From Pseudomonadota bacterium (GTDB taxonomy: Bacteria > Pseudomonadota > Alphaproteobacteria > Rhizobiales > Aestuariivirgaceae): 64,000 nucleotides of DNA. Positions 39,127 to 48,337 of the stretch are shown piece by piece. The stretch lies in contig CAUJIO010000034.1 of assembly GCA_963205315.1 (NCBI GenBank), positions 1 through 64,000 of the forward strand. The letters are read 5' to 3'. Both the position numbers and the translations under genes were made by a program. Numbering within the stretch: the stretch's first letter is position 1; each line of letters begins with the position of its first letter. The notes under the pieces were generated by a model. It saw only the letters and a list, made by a program, of their open reading frames with translations. It was not told the origin of the DNA and made no database searches.

Positions 39127-40308
39127 ATGGCTGACGCCACGCAGGCGAAAGCCAATGCCACCCTTTTGACTTTTCTGGCGCTCGGCAACTTCACCGTTGG
39201 CATGGGTGCCTTCGTGGTCATCGGCGTCATCACACCTATTGCCGAAGGCCTCAAGGTCTCGAAGGCGGATGCTGGTATAATCCTGACAGCCTATGCCATT
39301 GCCTATGCTGTGCTGTCGCCTGTCGGTGCCGCACTGACCGGAAGCCTGTCGCGCCGCACGGTGCTGACCGCCGCGCTCTTGCTGTTTTGCATCGGTTCGG
39401 TGCTGTCGGCATTGGCCTGGTCTCTGCCAATGCTGGCATTTTCCCGCGTTCTCGTTGCATTTGGCGCCGCGCTTTTTACGCCTCTCGCCGCCGGGCTTGC
39501 GGTTGCCGTCTCACCGCCCGAACAGCGCGGCCGCGCGCTGGCCAAGGTGTTTGGCGGGTTGACTCTGGCACAGGTCGCTGGCGTACCCCTCGGCGCATGG
39601 CTGGCCTACCGCTTCGGCTGGCATTCGACGTTCTGGACCGTCGCCGTACTCGCCGCGGCCACCACCCTCGTCTTGTTTCACGCCATTCCGCAGCGCGTAA
39701 GTTTCCAGGCAACCACACTCGTCACCATCCTCAGTGCACTGAGGAATGGCCGCCTCATGCTGGCCGTCACCTTCACCGCCACCATCATGACGGCGGTGTA
39801 TATCGTTTTCACCTACTTCGGCCCCCTGATCGAGGCCTCTGCCGGCTCCAATCCGGAAACCCGCACGTTTTACCTGGTGCTCTTTGGCATCGGCGCCGTC
39901 ATCGGCAACTATGCCGGCGGCATCCTCACCGACCGCATCGGCCCGAAGCGGACGCTGATCATTATCTGCATCGCACATGTGGTGTTGATGCCGATGTTCT
40001 CAATCATTCCGTGGAGCCCGCTGGTGTTTGCCGCGCTCGTCGGGGTGTGGAGCAGTTTCGGCTGGGCTTTCATGGCTCCGCAGCAATCCCGCCTCGTCGC
40101 CATCGCGCCATCCGCCCAAGCCCTGGCGCTGGCCCTCAATGCCGCGATGATCTACGTCGGCATTGCCATCGGCTCCGGTATCGCCGGGCGGCTATTGAAC
40201 TGGCAGGGATTGCCCGCCCTCGGCATCGCCGCGGGTTTTGGGGCAGCCTTGGCCATCGTGCATTTGCTGGTGTCGAGCAGACCCGGCAAACCTGCGCCAG
40301 CCATCTGA
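39127..40308 (+). CDS. MFS transporter (drug/metabolite efflux, AraJ-like)
   Basis: This 393-aa protein has about 12 hydrophobic helices. The A-like motif SLSRRTVLTAALLLFCIGS near residue 75 and a second GGILTDRIGPKRT near 262 mark the two MFS halves. RGRALAKVFGGLTLAQVAGV near 135 resembles the motif C region of drug:H+ antiporters. The substrate is unknown. It is cotranscribed with the Rrf2 regulator, which probably controls it. Confidence 0.88.
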   Translation: MADATQAKANATLLTFLALGNFTVGMGAFVVIGVITPIAEGLKVSKADAGIILTAYAIAYAVLSPVGAALTGSLSRRTVLTAALLLFCIGSVLSALAWSLPMLAFSRVLVAFGAALFTPLAAGLAVAVSPPEQRGRALAKVFGGLTLAQVAGVPLGAWLAYRFGWHSTFWTVAVLAAATTLVLFHAIPQRVSFQATTLVTILSALRNGRLMLAVTFTATIMTAVYIVFTYFGPLIEASAGSNPETRTFYLVLFGIGAVIGNYAGGILTDRIGPKRTLIIICIAHVVLMPMFSIIPWSPLVFAALVGVWSSFGWAFMAPQQSRLVAIAPSAQALALALNAAMIYVGIAIGSGIAGRLLNWQGLPALGIAAGFGAALAIVHLLVSSRPGKPAPAI

Positions 40309-40447
40309 CATCGAAGGCGATACCCTGCAAAGCCTATAGACTTTAATACGAGAATGGCGCACAGAGCGCCGCGATGACCCCTCACGCGGTTGCGAGTCCC
40401 TGGTCTCTGGCTTCTGGACGAGCACTCGCCGGTGACGAAAGAATTGC

Positions 40448-41242
40448 ATGGATTTCTTCTCGCAGATCGATCCGCTCTTTGTGATTTCCGGTGTTGTTGT
40501 GGGCACGCTGGTTGGCTTCACCGGTGTCGGTGGCGGATCGCTGATGACTCCCATCTTGATTCTCCTTTTCGGCATCCACCCGGCCAGCGCCGTCGGCACA
40601 GACCTGCTTTATGCCGCCGCTACCAAAACCGCCGGTACGGCCGTTCATGGCTTCAACAAGACCATAGATTGGAAAGTCGTAGGATTGCTGGCAGCCGGAA
40701 GCATTCCGATGACCATCATCACCATCCTGATGATCTACTGGCTGGGCGTCGACAGCAAGACCACCCAGAGCCTGATTACCAAGGTGCTGGGGCTGGCGCT
40801 GTTGCTGACCTCGCTCTCGCTTTTTGCCCGCAGCTACATGATGCGGATGTTCGAGAAGCGCTTCGGTGTTCTCGACTCGTCGGTAGTCTCTCCGGTCACC
40901 ATACTGGTTGGCGCCGTGCTCGGCGTGCTCGTCACCATTTCATCGGTGGGGGCCGGCGCCATCGGCGTCACCGCCCTGGTCTTCCTCTACCCCAAGATGC
41001 CTGCCCAAAGAATTGTCGGCTCCGACATTGCCCATGCCGTGCCGCTGACCTTGCTGGCGGGCCTCGGCCACTGGGTGCTCGGCACCATCGACTGGCACAT
41101 GCTGTCGTCGCTGCTGGTCGGCTCCATTCCGGCCATCGTCATCGCCAGCATGGTCTCGGCAAAAGTGCCGGAGAAGATCATCCGTTACGCGCTGGGGCTC
41201 ATCCTTCTCGCCGTCTGCGCCCGCTTCTGGTTCCTGCCGTAA
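40448..41242 (+). CDS. TauE/SafE-family permease
   Basis: This 264-aa protein has eight or so hydrophobic helices and the two internal-repeat motifs of the family: GFTGVGGGSLMTPIL near residue 22 and VTISSVGAGAIGVTAL near 160. Members move sulfite, sulfoacetate or other organosulfur anions. The adjacent metZ and rhodanese genes make a sulfur-linked substrate plausible but unproven. It is convergent with metZ, four bases apart. Confidence 0.88.
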   Translation: MDFFSQIDPLFVISGVVVGTLVGFTGVGGGSLMTPILILLFGIHPASAVGTDLLYAAATKTAGTAVHGFNKTIDWKVVGLLAAGSIPMTIITILMIYWLGVDSKTTQSLITKVLGLALLLTSLSLFARSYMMRMFEKRFGVLDSSVVSPVTILVGAVLGVLVTISSVGAGAIGVTALVFLYPKMPAQRIVGSDIAHAVPLTLLAGLGHWVLGTIDWHMLSSLLVGSIPAIVIASMVSAKVPEKIIRYALGLILLAVCARFWFLP

Positions 41243-41246
41243 GAGA

Positions 41247-42440
41247 TCAGGCGGCGATCGCTTGCTTCAGGTCGCCGATCAGGTCGTCGACATCCTCAAG
41301 GCCCACCGACAGCCGCAGCATGCCATCGGTGATGCCCATCATGGCGCGAGCCTCTGGCCCGATGTTGCGATGCGTGGTCGAGGCAGGATGCGTCATCAGC
41401 GACTTGGCATCGCCAAGGTTGTTGGAAATATCGATGATCCCGAGATGCCGCAGTAGGTCGAAAGCCTTGGCCTTGCCGCCCGCGACCTCGAAGGTCACCA
41501 TCGTGCCGCCAAGCCGCATCTGCTTTTTCGACAGCGCCGCCTGCGGATGCGAGTCGAGATGCGGATAAAGTACACGGCTCACACCCGTCAAACCCGACAA
41601 CGCGTCCGCCACCTGGTGAGCAGCGCGCGATTGCGCCTCGACACGCAGCTTCAGAGTCTCGAGACCCTTCAGCAGCACCCAGGCATTGAACGGAGAAATC
41701 GACGGCCCGGTGTGCCGCAGGAACGGCTTCAGCTGCTCGTCCTTGAACTTCTTCGTCGACAGGATGGCGCCACCCAGCACCCGGCCCTGCCCGTCCATAT
41801 GCTTGGTGCCGGAATAGACGATGACGTCCGCGCCGTAGGCCAATGGCCGTTGCAGGATCGGTGTCGCAAAGATGTTGTCGACCACCACATTGGCGCCTGC
41901 GGCCTTCGCGATCCCGCACACGGCCTCGAGATCGATCACATCCAGCGTCGGGTTGGACGGCGTTTCGAGGAACACGCATTTGGTTTCAGGCGTGATCGCC
42001 TCTTTCCACGCCGTGAGATCGGCACCGTCGACCAGCGTCGTCTTGATCCCGAAGCGCGGCAGGATCGAAGTGACGATCTGATAGCAGGAACCGAACAGCG
42101 CCTTCGATGACACCAGATGATCGCCGGCCTTCAACTGGCAAGCCAGGGCGCCGAACACCGAGGCCATGCCGGAAGCCAGCGCATAGCACGCCTCTGCTCC
42201 TTCCAGCAGCGCCAGACGCTCCTCGAACATCGTGACGGTGGGATTGCCATAACGGCCATAGACATAACCATCGTCCTGGCCCGAAAAGCGTTTCTCGGCG
42301 GTTTCCGGTTCGTCATAGACGAAACCCGAATTGAGATAGAGCGCTTCCGAGGTCTCGCCATGCTTCGAGCGGTCGAGACCGCCGCGCACCAGCTTGGTGG
42401 CGTCCCCCCAGGTGCTGGGGTCCGACTTGTACTTCTTCAT
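41247..42440 (-). CDS. metZ: O-succinylhomoserine sulfhydrylase
   Basis: This 397-aa PLP enzyme makes homocysteine from O-succinylhomoserine and sulfide. The PLP lysine is in YSGTKHMDGQGR near residue 205; YGRYGNPT near 60 and FLETPSNPTLDVID near 150 are Cys/Met-metabolism signatures. Length and the start KYKSDPSTWGDATKLVRGG favour MetZ over cystathionine synthases. It lies 12 bases after a rhodanese gene. The gap is too short for a SAM-II riboswitch, which precedes metZ in some relatives. Confidence 0.92.
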   Translation of the reverse strand: MKKYKSDPSTWGDATKLVRGGLDRSKHGETSEALYLNSGFVYDEPETAEKRFSGQDDGYVYGRYGNPTVTMFEERLALLEGAEACYALASGMASVFGALACQLKAGDHLVSSKALFGSCYQIVTSILPRFGIKTTLVDGADLTAWKEAITPETKCVFLETPSNPTLDVIDLEAVCGIAKAAGANVVVDNIFATPILQRPLAYGADVIVYSGTKHMDGQGRVLGGAILSTKKFKDEQLKPFLRHTGPSISPFNAWVLLKGLETLKLRVEAQSRAAHQVADALSGLTGVSRVLYPHLDSHPQAALSKKQMRLGGTMVTFEVAGGKAKAFDLLRHLGIIDISNNLGDAKSLMTHPASTTHRNIGPEARAMMGITDGMLRLSVGLEDVDDLIGDLKQAIAA

Positions 42441-42452
42441 TCCGAAAACCTC

Positions 42453-42854
42453 TTAGCTTTGGACCCAGGGCAGGCCCGCCGCTTTCCAGCCGCCCACCGT
42501 GCCGCGATGGCCGGTCGCATCCTTGTCGCCCTCAAAGCCCTGCGCCACGTTCCAGGCATTGGCATAGCCGGCCTGCGTCAATGCCGAGGCGGCCGAAGCC
42601 GAGCGCGCGCCCGACCGGCAGATGCACAGGATCTCGGTATCCTTGGGCAGGCCCATCTGCTCGATCTCGGCGACGAACTGGCCATTCACCTGCATCTGTG
42701 GAAACACCTGCCACGACAGGCGGATCAACCGCTCAACGGCAGGCACGCCCACGAAGACCCACTCCGGCTGCGTGCGCACGTCGATGAGCACGGCGGAAGG
42801 ATTGTTCTGGAGCCGCTGAAAGGCTTCGGCCGGAGTAATGTCACCCTGATGCAT
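42453..42854 (-). CDS. Rhodanese-domain sulfurtransferase
   Basis: This 133-aa single-domain protein has the active-site loop CRSGARSASAA with its catalytic cysteine near residue 76, preceded by LIDVRTQPEWVFVGVP near 24. It moves sulfane sulfur, for example from thiosulfate to a thiol acceptor. It is the first gene of a pair with metZ, so it may feed sulfur to homocysteine synthesis. An inverted repeat like that of the XRE-cupin gene lies just upstream (42863-42882). Confidence 0.9.
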   Translation of the reverse strand: MHQGDITPAEAFQRLQNNPSAVLIDVRTQPEWVFVGVPAVERLIRLSWQVFPQMQVNGQFVAEIEQMGLPKDTEILCICRSGARSASAASALTQAGYANAWNVAQGFEGDKDATGHRGTVGGWKAAGLPWVQS

Positions 42855-42862
42855 GGAACGAC

Positions 42863-42882
42863 CCGTTCGTTATTTCGAACAC
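42863..42882 (-). promoter_or_regulatory. GTTCG-N6-CGAAC inverted repeat before rhodanese-metZ
   Basis: On the minus strand it reads GTGTTCG-AAATAA-CGAACGG. It matches the perfect palindrome at 62531-62550 at 15 of 20 positions, including both GTTCG/CGAAC half-sites and their spacing. It ends eight bases before the rhodanese start codon. A shared regulator is inference. Confidence 0.45.
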
Positions 42883-42936
42883 TTCTAGTCCAAACGGATT
42901 CGTCCCGCAAAAGGAAATTGCCGTTGGTCCGGCAGT

Positions 42937-43242
42937 TCAGGCCTTGCTGGCCGGGAACTCGACCACGGCGGAGCCTGACACCGGATCCGTGACCCCGAGG
43001 CCGCCGCCGAGATCCTCCAGCATATGGCGCATGCTGTCGAGGATCGGCAGCATCTTCGGCCGCCCGGCCACGAGTGCGTCGAAATCCTTCCAGCTCCCGA
43101 CAAAGCAATAGGTGCGGTCACCGGTCTTCACCAACGCGCCCCCATTGAACCCGGCAAAATCCGGCTGGATCCGGTGCGCATCCTCGAACGCTTTTTCCAT
43201 TCCCGGCTTCACTTTGAAACGCACGGCATTGTAAGCGGTCAT
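42937..43242 (-). CDS. ABM-like (antibiotic biosynthesis monooxygenase fold) small protein
   Basis: This 101-aa protein starts at ATG 43242, with GGAGG seven bases upstream. YNAVRFKVKPGMEKAFEDA and YCFVGSWKDFDALVAGRP match the ferredoxin-like ABM fold, found in small monooxygenases, haem-degrading proteins and stress proteins. No cofactor residues can be assigned. It is divergent from the large flavoprotein gene and 82 bases upstream of the rhodanese gene on the same strand. Confidence 0.72.
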   Translation of the reverse strand: MTAYNAVRFKVKPGMEKAFEDAHRIQPDFAGFNGGALVKTGDRTYCFVGSWKDFDALVAGRPKMLPILDSMRHMLEDLGGGLGVTDPVSGSAVVEFPASKA

Positions 43243-43316
43243 TGCGACCTCCCTCGTGGCGTTGTCCCCGGACCCCGGAACCATACACCTTCAACGCCAC
43301 CTCGTGAATGGCTGGA

Positions 43317-43331
43317 CTCACGTGACGTGAG
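43317..43331. promoter_or_regulatory. 15-bp palindrome in the divergent spacer
   Basis: CTCACGT-G-ACGTGAG is a perfect 7-bp inverted repeat around one base. It lies between the ABM-like gene (start 43242, minus) and the flavoprotein gene (start 43404, plus), 74 and 72 bases from their start codons. It is a candidate operator; no cognate regulator is next to it. Confidence 0.5.
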
Positions 43332-43403
43332 ACAGACTGGCGCTTCCAGTTCAGGGGCCTCACCTGTTAGATCAATTCACCCCTACACCCGTGGAGTCTC
43401 GCA

Positions 43404-45863
43404 ATGTCCAAGTCCCTGCCCGCCCGCGCCGATGTCGTTGTCATCGGCGGCGGTATCGTCGGCTGCTCAATCGCCTATCATCTCACCAAGGAGAACATCA
43501 CCAATGTCGTGGTGCTCGAACGGAAGCAGCTGACGTCCGGCACCACCTGGCATGCGGCGGGCCTCGTCGGCCAGCTCCGCGCTACGCGCAATCTCACCGA
43601 ACTCGCGAAATACACCACAGGGCTGTTCGAGGGCCTTGAGAAGGAAACCGGCCAGGCTACCGGCTTCAAGCAGAACGGCTCGATTTCGATTGCCCTGAAC
43701 GAAGGCCGCCTCGAGGAACTGATGCGCGGCGCCTCCATGGCCAAGAGCTTCGGCCTCGACGTGCAGGTGATCTCGACCGCCGAAATCAGGGAACGGCTGC
43801 CCCACTACAATCTCGAGAACGTCACCGGCGGCGTCTTCCTGCCCAAGGATGGGCAGGTGAATCCGATTGACGTGACACAGGCCCTGGCCGCCGGCGCCCG
43901 CGCCCGCGGCGCAAAGATCTTCGAGAACACCCGCGTTACCCGCGTACTGGTGAAGGATGGCGCCGCCTATGGCGTCGAGACCCCCGATGGCACCATCCTC
44001 GCAGACAAGGTTGTGGTGGCGGGCGGCATGTGGTCGCGCGAACTTGGCCGCTCGATCGGCGTCAACATTCCGCTGCATGCCTGCGAGCATTTCTACATCG
44101 TCTCGGAACCCATTGCCGAACTGCCGCGCAACATGCCGGTTGTGCGCGTGCCGGACGAATGCACCTATTACAAGGAAGACGCCGGCAAGCTCATGGTCGG
44201 CGCCTTTGAACCCAAGGCCAAGCCCTGGGGCGGCGGCGGCATCGACGAGGACCACGCCTTCGTCACCTTGCCCGAGGACATGGATCACTTCGAGCCGATC
44301 CTGGCCGATGCCATCAACCGCGTGCCGTTGCTCGAAACTGCCGGCATCCAGCTGTTCTTCAACGGCCCCGAAAGCTTCACGCCCGATGTGCGCTATTATC
44401 TCGGCGAGGCGCCGGAGGTGAAGAACGTCTATGTGGCGACCGGCTTCAACTCAATTGGCATCCAGTCATCGGGCGGCGCCGGACTCGTGCTGTCGAAATG
44501 GATCAAGAACGGTCATCCGCCAATGGACGTGAGCGGCATCGACATCCGCCGCATCCATCCCTTCCAGTCGGTGAAATCCTATGTGCGCGACCGCGCCTCG
44601 GAGAGCCTGGGGCTGCTCTATGCCATGCACTGGCCATATCGCCAGGCCGAGACGGCGCGCGGCGTCAGGCGCTCGCCGCTGTTCAACTACGTCAAGGATC
44701 TGGGCGCCGTCTTCGGCGAGGTGAATGGCTGGGAGCGTCCCAACTGGTATGCGCGCGACGGCGTGAAGCCGGAATATGAATATTCCTATGGCCGTCAGAA
44801 CTGGTTCCCCTGCGCCACCTATGAAGCGCAGCAGTTGATGTCCAACTGCGCCTTTTTCGACCAGTCGAGCTTCGCCAAATATTCCGTCGAAGGCCGTGAT
44901 GCCCTGGCCGTTCTCAACCGCGTCAGCGCCGCCAATGTCGATGTCGAGCCGGGCAAGATTGTCTACACGCAATGGCTGAACGAACGCGGCGGCATCGAGG
45001 CCGACTTGACCGTGACGAGGCTCGCGGACGACCGCTTCCTCGTGGTGACCGGTGCCGCGCCCCAAACGCGCGACATGGCCTGGCTAAAGCGCCATACCCC
45101 GGCCGACGCGCATTGCGTCGCCACCGACATCACCTCCGGCCTGCCGATGATCGCCATCATGGGCCCGAAGTCGCGCGCCCTTCTCGAAAAAGTGTCCGGC
45201 GCAGATCTCTCCAACGCCGCCTTTCCGTTTGGCACGTCGCAGGAAATCGAAATCGGCTATGCCCGCGTCCGCGCTAGCCGCATCACCTATGTCGGCGAAC
45301 TGGGCTGGGAGATTTACATCCCCACTGAATTCACCGCTCATGTCTTCGAAACCCTGTGGGCTGCCGGCAAGGCCTATGGTCTGACGCCCGCCGGCATGCA
45401 TACCATGAACAACTGCCGCACCGAGAAGGCCTATCGCCACTGGGGCCATGACATTGCCGACGAGGATACGCCGGTGGAAGCAGGCCTCGGCTTCGCCGTC
45501 GCCTGGGACAAGCCCTCGGGCTTCATCGGCCGCGATGCGCTGTTGAAGCAGAAGCAGGCCGCCATCCAGCCCAAGCGCTTCGTCTGCCTCGCGCTCGAGG
45601 ACAATTCCATCCGTGCACCGATGATCTATCACGAGGAACCGATCTACCGGAACGGCGTGCTGGTCGGGTCGACGACGTCGGGCGCCTGGGGCCACCGCGT
45701 GAACCTGTCGCTTGGCCTGGGCTATGTGAAGAACGAAGGCGGCGTCACGAAGGACTGGCTCGACAGCGGGTCATGGGAAGTCGAACTCGCCTGGAAGCGC
45801 TACAAGGCGAAAGTACAGTTCCAGAGCTTCTATGATCCCAAGGGCGAGCGCATCAAGGCCTGA
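43404..45863 (+). CDS. Dimethylglycine/sarcosine dehydrogenase-like FAD and folate enzyme
   Basis: This 819-aa protein joins an N-terminal amine-oxidase (DAO) domain (residues 10-380; FAD motif VIGGGIVGCSIAYHL near 12), a central FAO_M segment, and a C-terminal GcvT-like folate domain (430-810; EAGLGFAVAWDKPSGFIGRD near 690). TTWHAAGLVGQLR near residue 48 carries the histidine that binds FAD covalently in this family. Such enzymes demethylate dimethylglycine or sarcosine and pass the one-carbon unit to tetrahydrofolate. GGAG precedes the start. A perfect-stem terminator follows. Exact substrate undetermined. Confidence 0.88.
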   Translation: MSKSLPARADVVVIGGGIVGCSIAYHLTKENITNVVVLERKQLTSGTTWHAAGLVGQLRATRNLTELAKYTTGLFEGLEKETGQATGFKQNGSISIALNEGRLEELMRGASMAKSFGLDVQVISTAEIRERLPHYNLENVTGGVFLPKDGQVNPIDVTQALAAGARARGAKIFENTRVTRVLVKDGAAYGVETPDGTILADKVVVAGGMWSRELGRSIGVNIPLHACEHFYIVSEPIAELPRNMPVVRVPDECTYYKEDAGKLMVGAFEPKAKPWGGGGIDEDHAFVTLPEDMDHFEPILADAINRVPLLETAGIQLFFNGPESFTPDVRYYLGEAPEVKNVYVATGFNSIGIQSSGGAGLVLSKWIKNGHPPMDVSGIDIRRIHPFQSVKSYVRDRASESLGLLYAMHWPYRQAETARGVRRSPLFNYVKDLGAVFGEVNGWERPNWYARDGVKPEYEYSYGRQNWFPCATYEAQQLMSNCAFFDQSSFAKYSVEGRDALAVLNRVSAANVDVEPGKIVYTQWLNERGGIEADLTVTRLADDRFLVVTGAAPQTRDMAWLKRHTPADAHCVATDITSGLPMIAIMGPKSRALLEKVSGADLSNAAFPFGTSQEIEIGYARVRASRITYVGELGWEIYIPTEFTAHVFETLWAAGKAYGLTPAGMHTMNNCRTEKAYRHWGHDIADEDTPVEAGLGFAVAWDKPSGFIGRDALLKQKQAAIQPKRFVCLALEDNSIRAPMIYHEEPIYRNGVLVGSTTSGAWGHRVNLSLGLGYVKNEGGVTKDWLDSGSWEVELAWKRYKAKVQFQSFYDPKGERIKA

Positions 45864-45892
45864 CGGCTTCACCAAGGCTCAGAAACAGAAAA

Positions 45893-45916
45893 CCCCGGTG
45901 GATCGCTCCACCGGGG
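45893..45916. terminator. Bidirectional intrinsic terminator
   Basis: CCCCGGTGGA (45893-45902) and TCCACCGGGG (45907-45916) form a perfect 10-bp stem with a TCGC loop. AAAA lies before it and a T-containing run (CTTCTT) after it. It sits between the ends of the convergent flavoprotein and RTX genes and can serve both. Confidence 0.85.
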
Positions 45917-45940
45917 CTTCTTGCAGGAGATAGGCTTGCC

Positions 45941-48337
45941 TTAGAGGATGAAGCTGCCGAGCAGCAGCTCACCGGTGATGGATTCGTTGACATGCACAAC
46001 GAACTTCATATCGGCAACTGCATCGTTGTTGGTGTGCAGTTCCACCGTGATGTCATTGCCCGACCGGGTCATGACGATTTCACCGTTGCTGCCGACATCG
46101 TCGGTGCTCAGGATGAAGTGCTGGAAGTCTGCGTCGCTGCGGGCGTCGATGCGCGACAGATCGATCTTGTCGCCGAGCACGAAGTCGGTGATCGTGTCGG
46201 TGTCTACGCCGACGTCCGTTCCGCTGTCGGTGATGGCATCGAACCGGAACGTATCGTTGCCCGTGCCGCCGGTCATGGTGTCCATACCACCCTTGCCCAG
46301 GATGACATTGGCGCCGTTGCCGCCGATGATCACGTTGTCCGAGTCGTTACCGGTGGCACTGATGGTTCCGGTGCCAGTGATCGTCAGGTTTTCGAGTGAT
46401 GCATCGAGCGTGAACGAAACCGCAGAACGAACGGTATCGGTTCCCGTCGAGCCGCTGTCGCTGACAACGTCGCCGGTCTGCGCCACGACATAGGTGTCGG
46501 AACCGTTGCCGCCATTCATCGTGTCGTTGCCCGAGCCGCCGTCCAGCCAGTCGTCGCCACCGCCGCCGGTCAGCGCGTTGGCAGCGCTATTGCCGATGAT
46601 GGTGTTGTCGAGGCTGTTGCCCGCGCCGCTGTTGGCGCCGAAGCCGGTCAGCGTCAGGTTCTCGAGGTTTTCTCCCAGGGTGTAGCTGACCGTGGACTTG
46701 ACGGTGTCGATATCGCCGGAGAGGCCTGCACCTTCGTGCACGGCATCGTCAACAGACGTGACGATGAACGTATCGCTGCCGTCGCCGCCCGTCATGTCGT
46801 CGTCGCCCGAACCGCCATCCAGGGTATCGTCGCCAGCGCCGCCGGAAAGGATATTGGCGGCCGTGGTGCCCTTGATGTAGTTGTCCAGTTCGTTACCAAC
46901 GCCTTCGACAGCAGCACCCGCCAATGTCAGGTTCTCGACATTCGCTGAGGCGGTGTAGTTGACCGATGCGATGATCGTGTCGACGTCTCCGGAGACACCT
47001 GCGGCCTCCGTAACGACGTCGCCCGCAATGTTCACGTAGTATGTGTCGCTACCGTCGCCGCCTTCCATGGTGTCCGCACCCTTGCCGCCGTTCAGGGTGT
47101 CGTTGCCCCCAAGGCCCACAAGAAGGTTTGACCCGTTGTTGCCGGTGATCTTGTTGTTCAGCGCATTGCCCGTGCCGTCGATATCGAGCTTGCCTTGCAG
47201 CGTAAGATTCTCGACATTGTCCGACAGCGTGTAGGTAGCGCTGGCAAATACAGTGTCGGTACCTTCGGTCGCGTTTTCATGAACGACGTCATCCGTGTCG
47301 TCGACGTAGAACGCGTCGTTGCCGGCGCCGCCGGTCATGTCGTCTATGCCCGCTCCGCCGTTGATCTTGTCGTTGCCAGCGCCGCCATCCAAAGTATTGG
47401 CCGCGGCGTTACCGACGATGGAATTGCCGAGTGCATTGCCGGTGCCGCTGAGCGCCAGATCCAGACCCGGATCCGCCTTGTTGGTGAAGAGTGTCAGGTT
47501 TTCGACGTTGGCGCCAAGTGTGAAGTTGGCGGAGGCGATGACCTTGTCTGTGCCGCTGGAAGCAGCTTCGGTGACCACATCATCCGAGCTGTCGACGATG
47601 TAGATGTCGCTGCCCAGGCCGCCAGCCATGGTGTCGTTGCCACCCAGGCCGTCGATGGTGTTGTTCTTGGCATTGCCGGTGAGAACGTTGTCACTGGCAT
47701 TGCCGGTCGCCTTCAGGGCAAGACCGGTCAGCGTAAGATTTTCAACGTCGGCATCGGTAATGGTGTAATTGACCGAGGAGAGAACGGTATCGATGCCGCC
47801 GTCCAGGCCGTCCGCTTCGACGACAACGTCGCCGATGTCATCGACAATGAACGTGTCGTCGCCATCGCCACCGTCCATGGTATCGGCGCCAGCACCGCCA
47901 TCGAGCGTGTCGTTGCCTCCCAGTCCGTTGAGCGTATCGCCTTCCGTAGTGGCGTCGACGCCACCAAGCGATTCGCCGCTGGACGAGCCGTCCAGCGTCA
48001 CCGCTTCAACATCGGCGAGTGTCACGGTGATCGTCTGCAGCGTCTTCAGCGTCGTGCCGCTCGACAGCGGGCCGTCCGCCACCTGGACGATAACCTGGTA
48101 AGTGCCATCCTTGTTGGAATCCAGGGGCTTCTCGAAGTCCTGCGCGCCGATGAAGGTGAGCTTGCCATTCGCATCGATCTTGAACTTCGACTTGTCCAGG
48201 CCGCCGACGATCTTGTAGTTGAGGGTATCGCCGTCCGCATCCGAAGCGCCGATGCTGTTCAGAACTGTGATCTGTCCTTCGTCGACGGTGACAGAACGGG
48301 TAGCTCCGCCGGTGATTTTGGGGGCATTGATGGGCAT
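45941..48337 (-). CDS. RTX calcium-binding protein with cadherin-like N-terminus (type I secretion substrate)
   Basis: This 798-aa acidic protein has no N-terminal signal peptide. Residues 1-105 look like a cadherin/Ig-type module (DADGDTLNYKIVGGLDKS). Residues 130-690 hold six units of about 95-105 residues, each with GGxGxD nonapeptides (GGNDTLDGGAGADTMDGGDG), then a DTV-SVNYTL and ENLTLTG strand pair. The last 100 residues resemble the serralysin C-terminal domain (TDTITDFVLGDKIDLSRIDA) and end SFIL, fitting a type I secretion signal. Calcium would fold it outside the cell. No catalytic domain is seen; a surface or matrix role is inferred. Confidence 0.9.
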   Translation of the reverse strand: MPINAPKITGGATRSVTVDEGQITVLNSIGASDADGDTLNYKIVGGLDKSKFKIDANGKLTFIGAQDFEKPLDSNKDGTYQVIVQVADGPLSSGTTLKTLQTITVTLADVEAVTLDGSSSGESLGGVDATTEGDTLNGLGGNDTLDGGAGADTMDGGDGDDTFIVDDIGDVVVEADGLDGGIDTVLSSVNYTITDADVENLTLTGLALKATGNASDNVLTGNAKNNTIDGLGGNDTMAGGLGSDIYIVDSSDDVVTEAASSGTDKVIASANFTLGANVENLTLFTNKADPGLDLALSGTGNALGNSIVGNAAANTLDGGAGNDKINGGAGIDDMTGGAGNDAFYVDDTDDVVHENATEGTDTVFASATYTLSDNVENLTLQGKLDIDGTGNALNNKITGNNGSNLLVGLGGNDTLNGGKGADTMEGGDGSDTYYVNIAGDVVTEAAGVSGDVDTIIASVNYTASANVENLTLAGAAVEGVGNELDNYIKGTTAANILSGGAGDDTLDGGSGDDDMTGGDGSDTFIVTSVDDAVHEGAGLSGDIDTVKSTVSYTLGENLENLTLTGFGANSGAGNSLDNTIIGNSAANALTGGGGDDWLDGGSGNDTMNGGNGSDTYVVAQTGDVVSDSGSTGTDTVRSAVSFTLDASLENLTITGTGTISATGNDSDNVIIGGNGANVILGKGGMDTMTGGTGNDTFRFDAITDSGTDVGVDTDTITDFVLGDKIDLSRIDARSDADFQHFILSTDDVGSNGEIVMTRSGNDITVELHTNNDAVADMKFVVHVNESITGELLLGSFIL

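Noticed and set aside
42441-42936. SAM-II riboswitch expected before metZ
   Set aside because: The 12-base gap before metZ is too short and the leader of the rhodanese gene lacks the pseudoknot consensus.
45941-48337. Regular repeats that might be taken for a CRISPR or satellite array
   Set aside because: The repeats are codons for RTX nonapeptides in an uninterrupted frame; no spacers or cas genes are present.
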